Assembly: GCF_000455285.1 (NCBI RefSeq)
Contig: NZ_HG005289.1
Span: forward strand, 119,816 to 183,815
Length of the DNA stretch: 64,000 bases
DNA from: Candidatus Stoquefichus massiliensis AP9
GTDB lineage: Bacteria > Bacillota_I > Bacilli_A > Erysipelotrichales > Coprobacillaceae
Reading direction: 5' to 3'
Made by a program: the position numbers and the translations under genes
Notes under the pieces: model-generated
What the model was told of the DNA's origin: nothing
What the model saw: only the letters and a program-made list of their open reading frames with translations
The model's database searches: none
Shown: positions 62,348 through 64,000 of the stretch, one piece after another
Position numbering within the stretch: the first letter of the stretch is position 1
Layout of the letters: the number at the start of each line of letters is the position of its first letter

Positions 62348-64000
62348 ACTTTTTTTCATCACATGTTACTATTAAACTTAAGGCAGAGGATTTATCCAAG
62401 GTAGAATTAAGCCTATTTCAAAACATCATATGTTGCTATTAAACTGAAATGGTTGAAGAATTGGCCTGAAGATTGAATGTATTTCAAAACATCATATGTT
62501 GCTATTAAACAGCTGATTATCTAAAGAAGAATTTGTTGCTAAAACCATTTCAAAACATCATATGTTGCTATTAAACCTTGGTACACTTTAGAAATCTTGC
62601 TTTTTCAAGTTTATTTCAAAACATCATATGTTGCTATTAAACAAGGATTTGATTCTATATTGGGATTGCTGGATCAACATTTCAAAACATCATATGTTGC
62701 TATTAAACCGAGGTGCTAACCGTCATTCTAAAATCTTAGATACATTTCAAAACATCATATGTTGTTATTAAACAATTTCAAAAGTCCGGTAGAGTTCATT
62801 ATCATGTCTATTTCAAAACATCATATGTTGCTATTAAACTGCCAGCTTAAATTGCCAAAACTATACCAAAGCTGGATTTCAAAACATCATATGTTGCTAT
62901 TAAACTTTTAAGCCACAGATGTATATAGATAATAAAGCATAATTTCAAAACATCATATGTTGCTATTAAACTGAAAAAGATGAAAGGGAATGTTTAAAAC
63001 CTTATCTATTTCAAAACATCATATGTTGCTATTAAACTAGTATTTGTGAGTCTTTGGGTTGCAAATCTCGCAAATTTCAAAACATCATATGTTGCTATTA
63101 AACGGGCTCTGTGCATTGGGTGGCGTTATGCTTACGAAATTTCAAAACATCATATGTTGCTATTAAACGTCGACTTTGAAAGGGGTGTTTATTATGAAAT
63201 TGTAATTTCAAAACATCATATGTTGCTATTAAACGAACAGGTCTATAACGAGACAACGAACAGTATAGATAATTTCAAAACATCATATGTTGCTATTAAA
63301 CCATTCTCCCATTCGGATGTTGTGGCCTGTGCAATGTATTTCAAAACATCATATGTTGCTATTAAACAGAATAATATCGCTTGTGAGCCTTAAAGAACGT
63401 GCTATTTCAAAACATCATATGTTGCTATTAAACGCAAAGCCATTCATAAAAGACAGATCAACATCAAAATTTCAAAACATCATATGTTGCTATTAAACTT
63501 TTGATAAAACGCAAATGCTTCCTGTTACTCATACATTTCAAAACATCATATGTTGCTATTAAACAACTGGATGGATGAAAGATTTTGACTATCTTATTGT
63601 ATTTCAAAACATCATATGTTGCTATTAAACTTCTATGCTATCCTCGTACATTTCTTTTGATATTATATTTCAAAACATCATATGTTGCTATTAAACTCCC
63701 TTTTTCTTTTGCGTTAAATTCATTTTTTTTAAATTTCAAAACATCATATGTTGCTATTAAACAAATTAAGCACAACATTAAAACCTAGAACATTAAAAAT
63801 TTCAAAACATCATATGTTGCTATTAAACACATATATTAAGTTTAGAATCTTGTAACAATCTTTTATTTCAAAACATCATATGTTGCTATTAAACTTTAAT
63901 GTTTTAACGTAATACAATCTTTGTTCCATATTTCAAAACATCATATGTTGCTATTAAACGAGGAAGAACCTCTCTATAAGAACTTGTAAACAATAATTTC
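62348..64000 (-). CRISPR. CRISPR array 2 (type I-B), 24 full repeats, open at the window edge
   Basis: Twenty-four 30-bp repeats from 62415-62444 to 63930-63959, plus the first five bases of another at 63996-64000. They match array 1 except that the plus-strand end reads GCTATTAAAC instead of GCTATTAAGC. The repeat at 62744-62773 has GTTATT in place of GCTATT. A strongly degenerate repeat (62348-62377) marks the leader-distal end, so the leader lies beyond the right edge. Spacers are 35-37 bases. Orientation equals that of array 1 and the cas genes. Confidence 0.98.

Noticed and set aside
63046..63788. Repeat-peptide ORFs in the right-hand array
   Set aside because: Same artefact: array 2 repeats translated.

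Overview
The window is AT-rich DNA with strong AGGAGG-type ribosome binding sites and compact, overlapping operons. Its genes include a cellobiose-type PTS with 6-phospho-beta-glucosidase, NagA, meso-diaminopimelate dehydrogenase, a SepF-like protein, many ABC-2 exporters and a type I-B CRISPR system. This points to a low-GC Firmicute, most likely a gut-type relative of the Erysipelotrichia/Coprobacillaceae. That placement is inference from gene style, not from a marker gene. I saw no rRNA or tRNA genes.

Layout. 1-4400: end of a glycosidase gene, an AEC-type transporter, and an operon nagA / C45-type amidohydrolase / AraC regulator. 4500-8560: decaying or scattered genes (broken VOC protein, Fic remnant, isochorismatase-like hydrolase, WYL regulator, DUF1963 protein). 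8780-10800: a GntR regulator with a 40-bp palindromic operator drives a chimeric ORF in which an ABC ATPase is fused in frame to the C-terminal half of a GmrSD-type (DUF262/DUF1524) protein. 10942-19528: a defence island lying against the 3' end of guaA, bounded by 13-bp copies of the guaA terminus. It carries an HNH protein, a PHP-ATPase with a small partner, a DUF3883 protein, a type II-like restriction enzyme, two DNA methyltransferases and a small winged-helix-like protein. 19517-22020: guaA, whose glutaminase domain looks degenerate, with a CofE-like ligase gene. 22200-30070: housekeeping and small genes, a MerR-controlled ABC exporter operon and a LytTR/DUF3021 ABC exporter operon. 30220-33860: a beta-glucoside PTS operon with an RpiR-type regulator.

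34070-46400 is a second defence-rich stretch: a HipA-like kinase, a complete type II Wadjet operon (jetABCD), then a NYN/PIN-like nuclease gene and a HIRAN gene. The last two diverge from a WYL regulator plus XRE-like gene pair across a 16-bp perfect palindrome. 46500-50750 holds a trigger-factor-like protein without its ribosome-binding domain, a frameshifted integrase-N-like gene, an unrecognised 508-residue protein and an RsmH paralogue. 50838-64000 is a type I-B CRISPR-Cas locus: array 1 (41 good repeats), cas2-cas1-cas4-cas3-cas5-cas7-cas8b-cas6 on the minus strand, and array 2 (24 full repeats, running off the window). The repeats of the two arrays differ at one base.

Together the window holds at least four separate anti-invader layers (restriction-modification island, Wadjet, NYN-HIRAN/WYL module, CRISPR I-B). 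The best candidates for undescribed biology are the PHP-ATPase/DUF3883 module in the guaA island and the WYL-controlled NYN-HIRAN pair.
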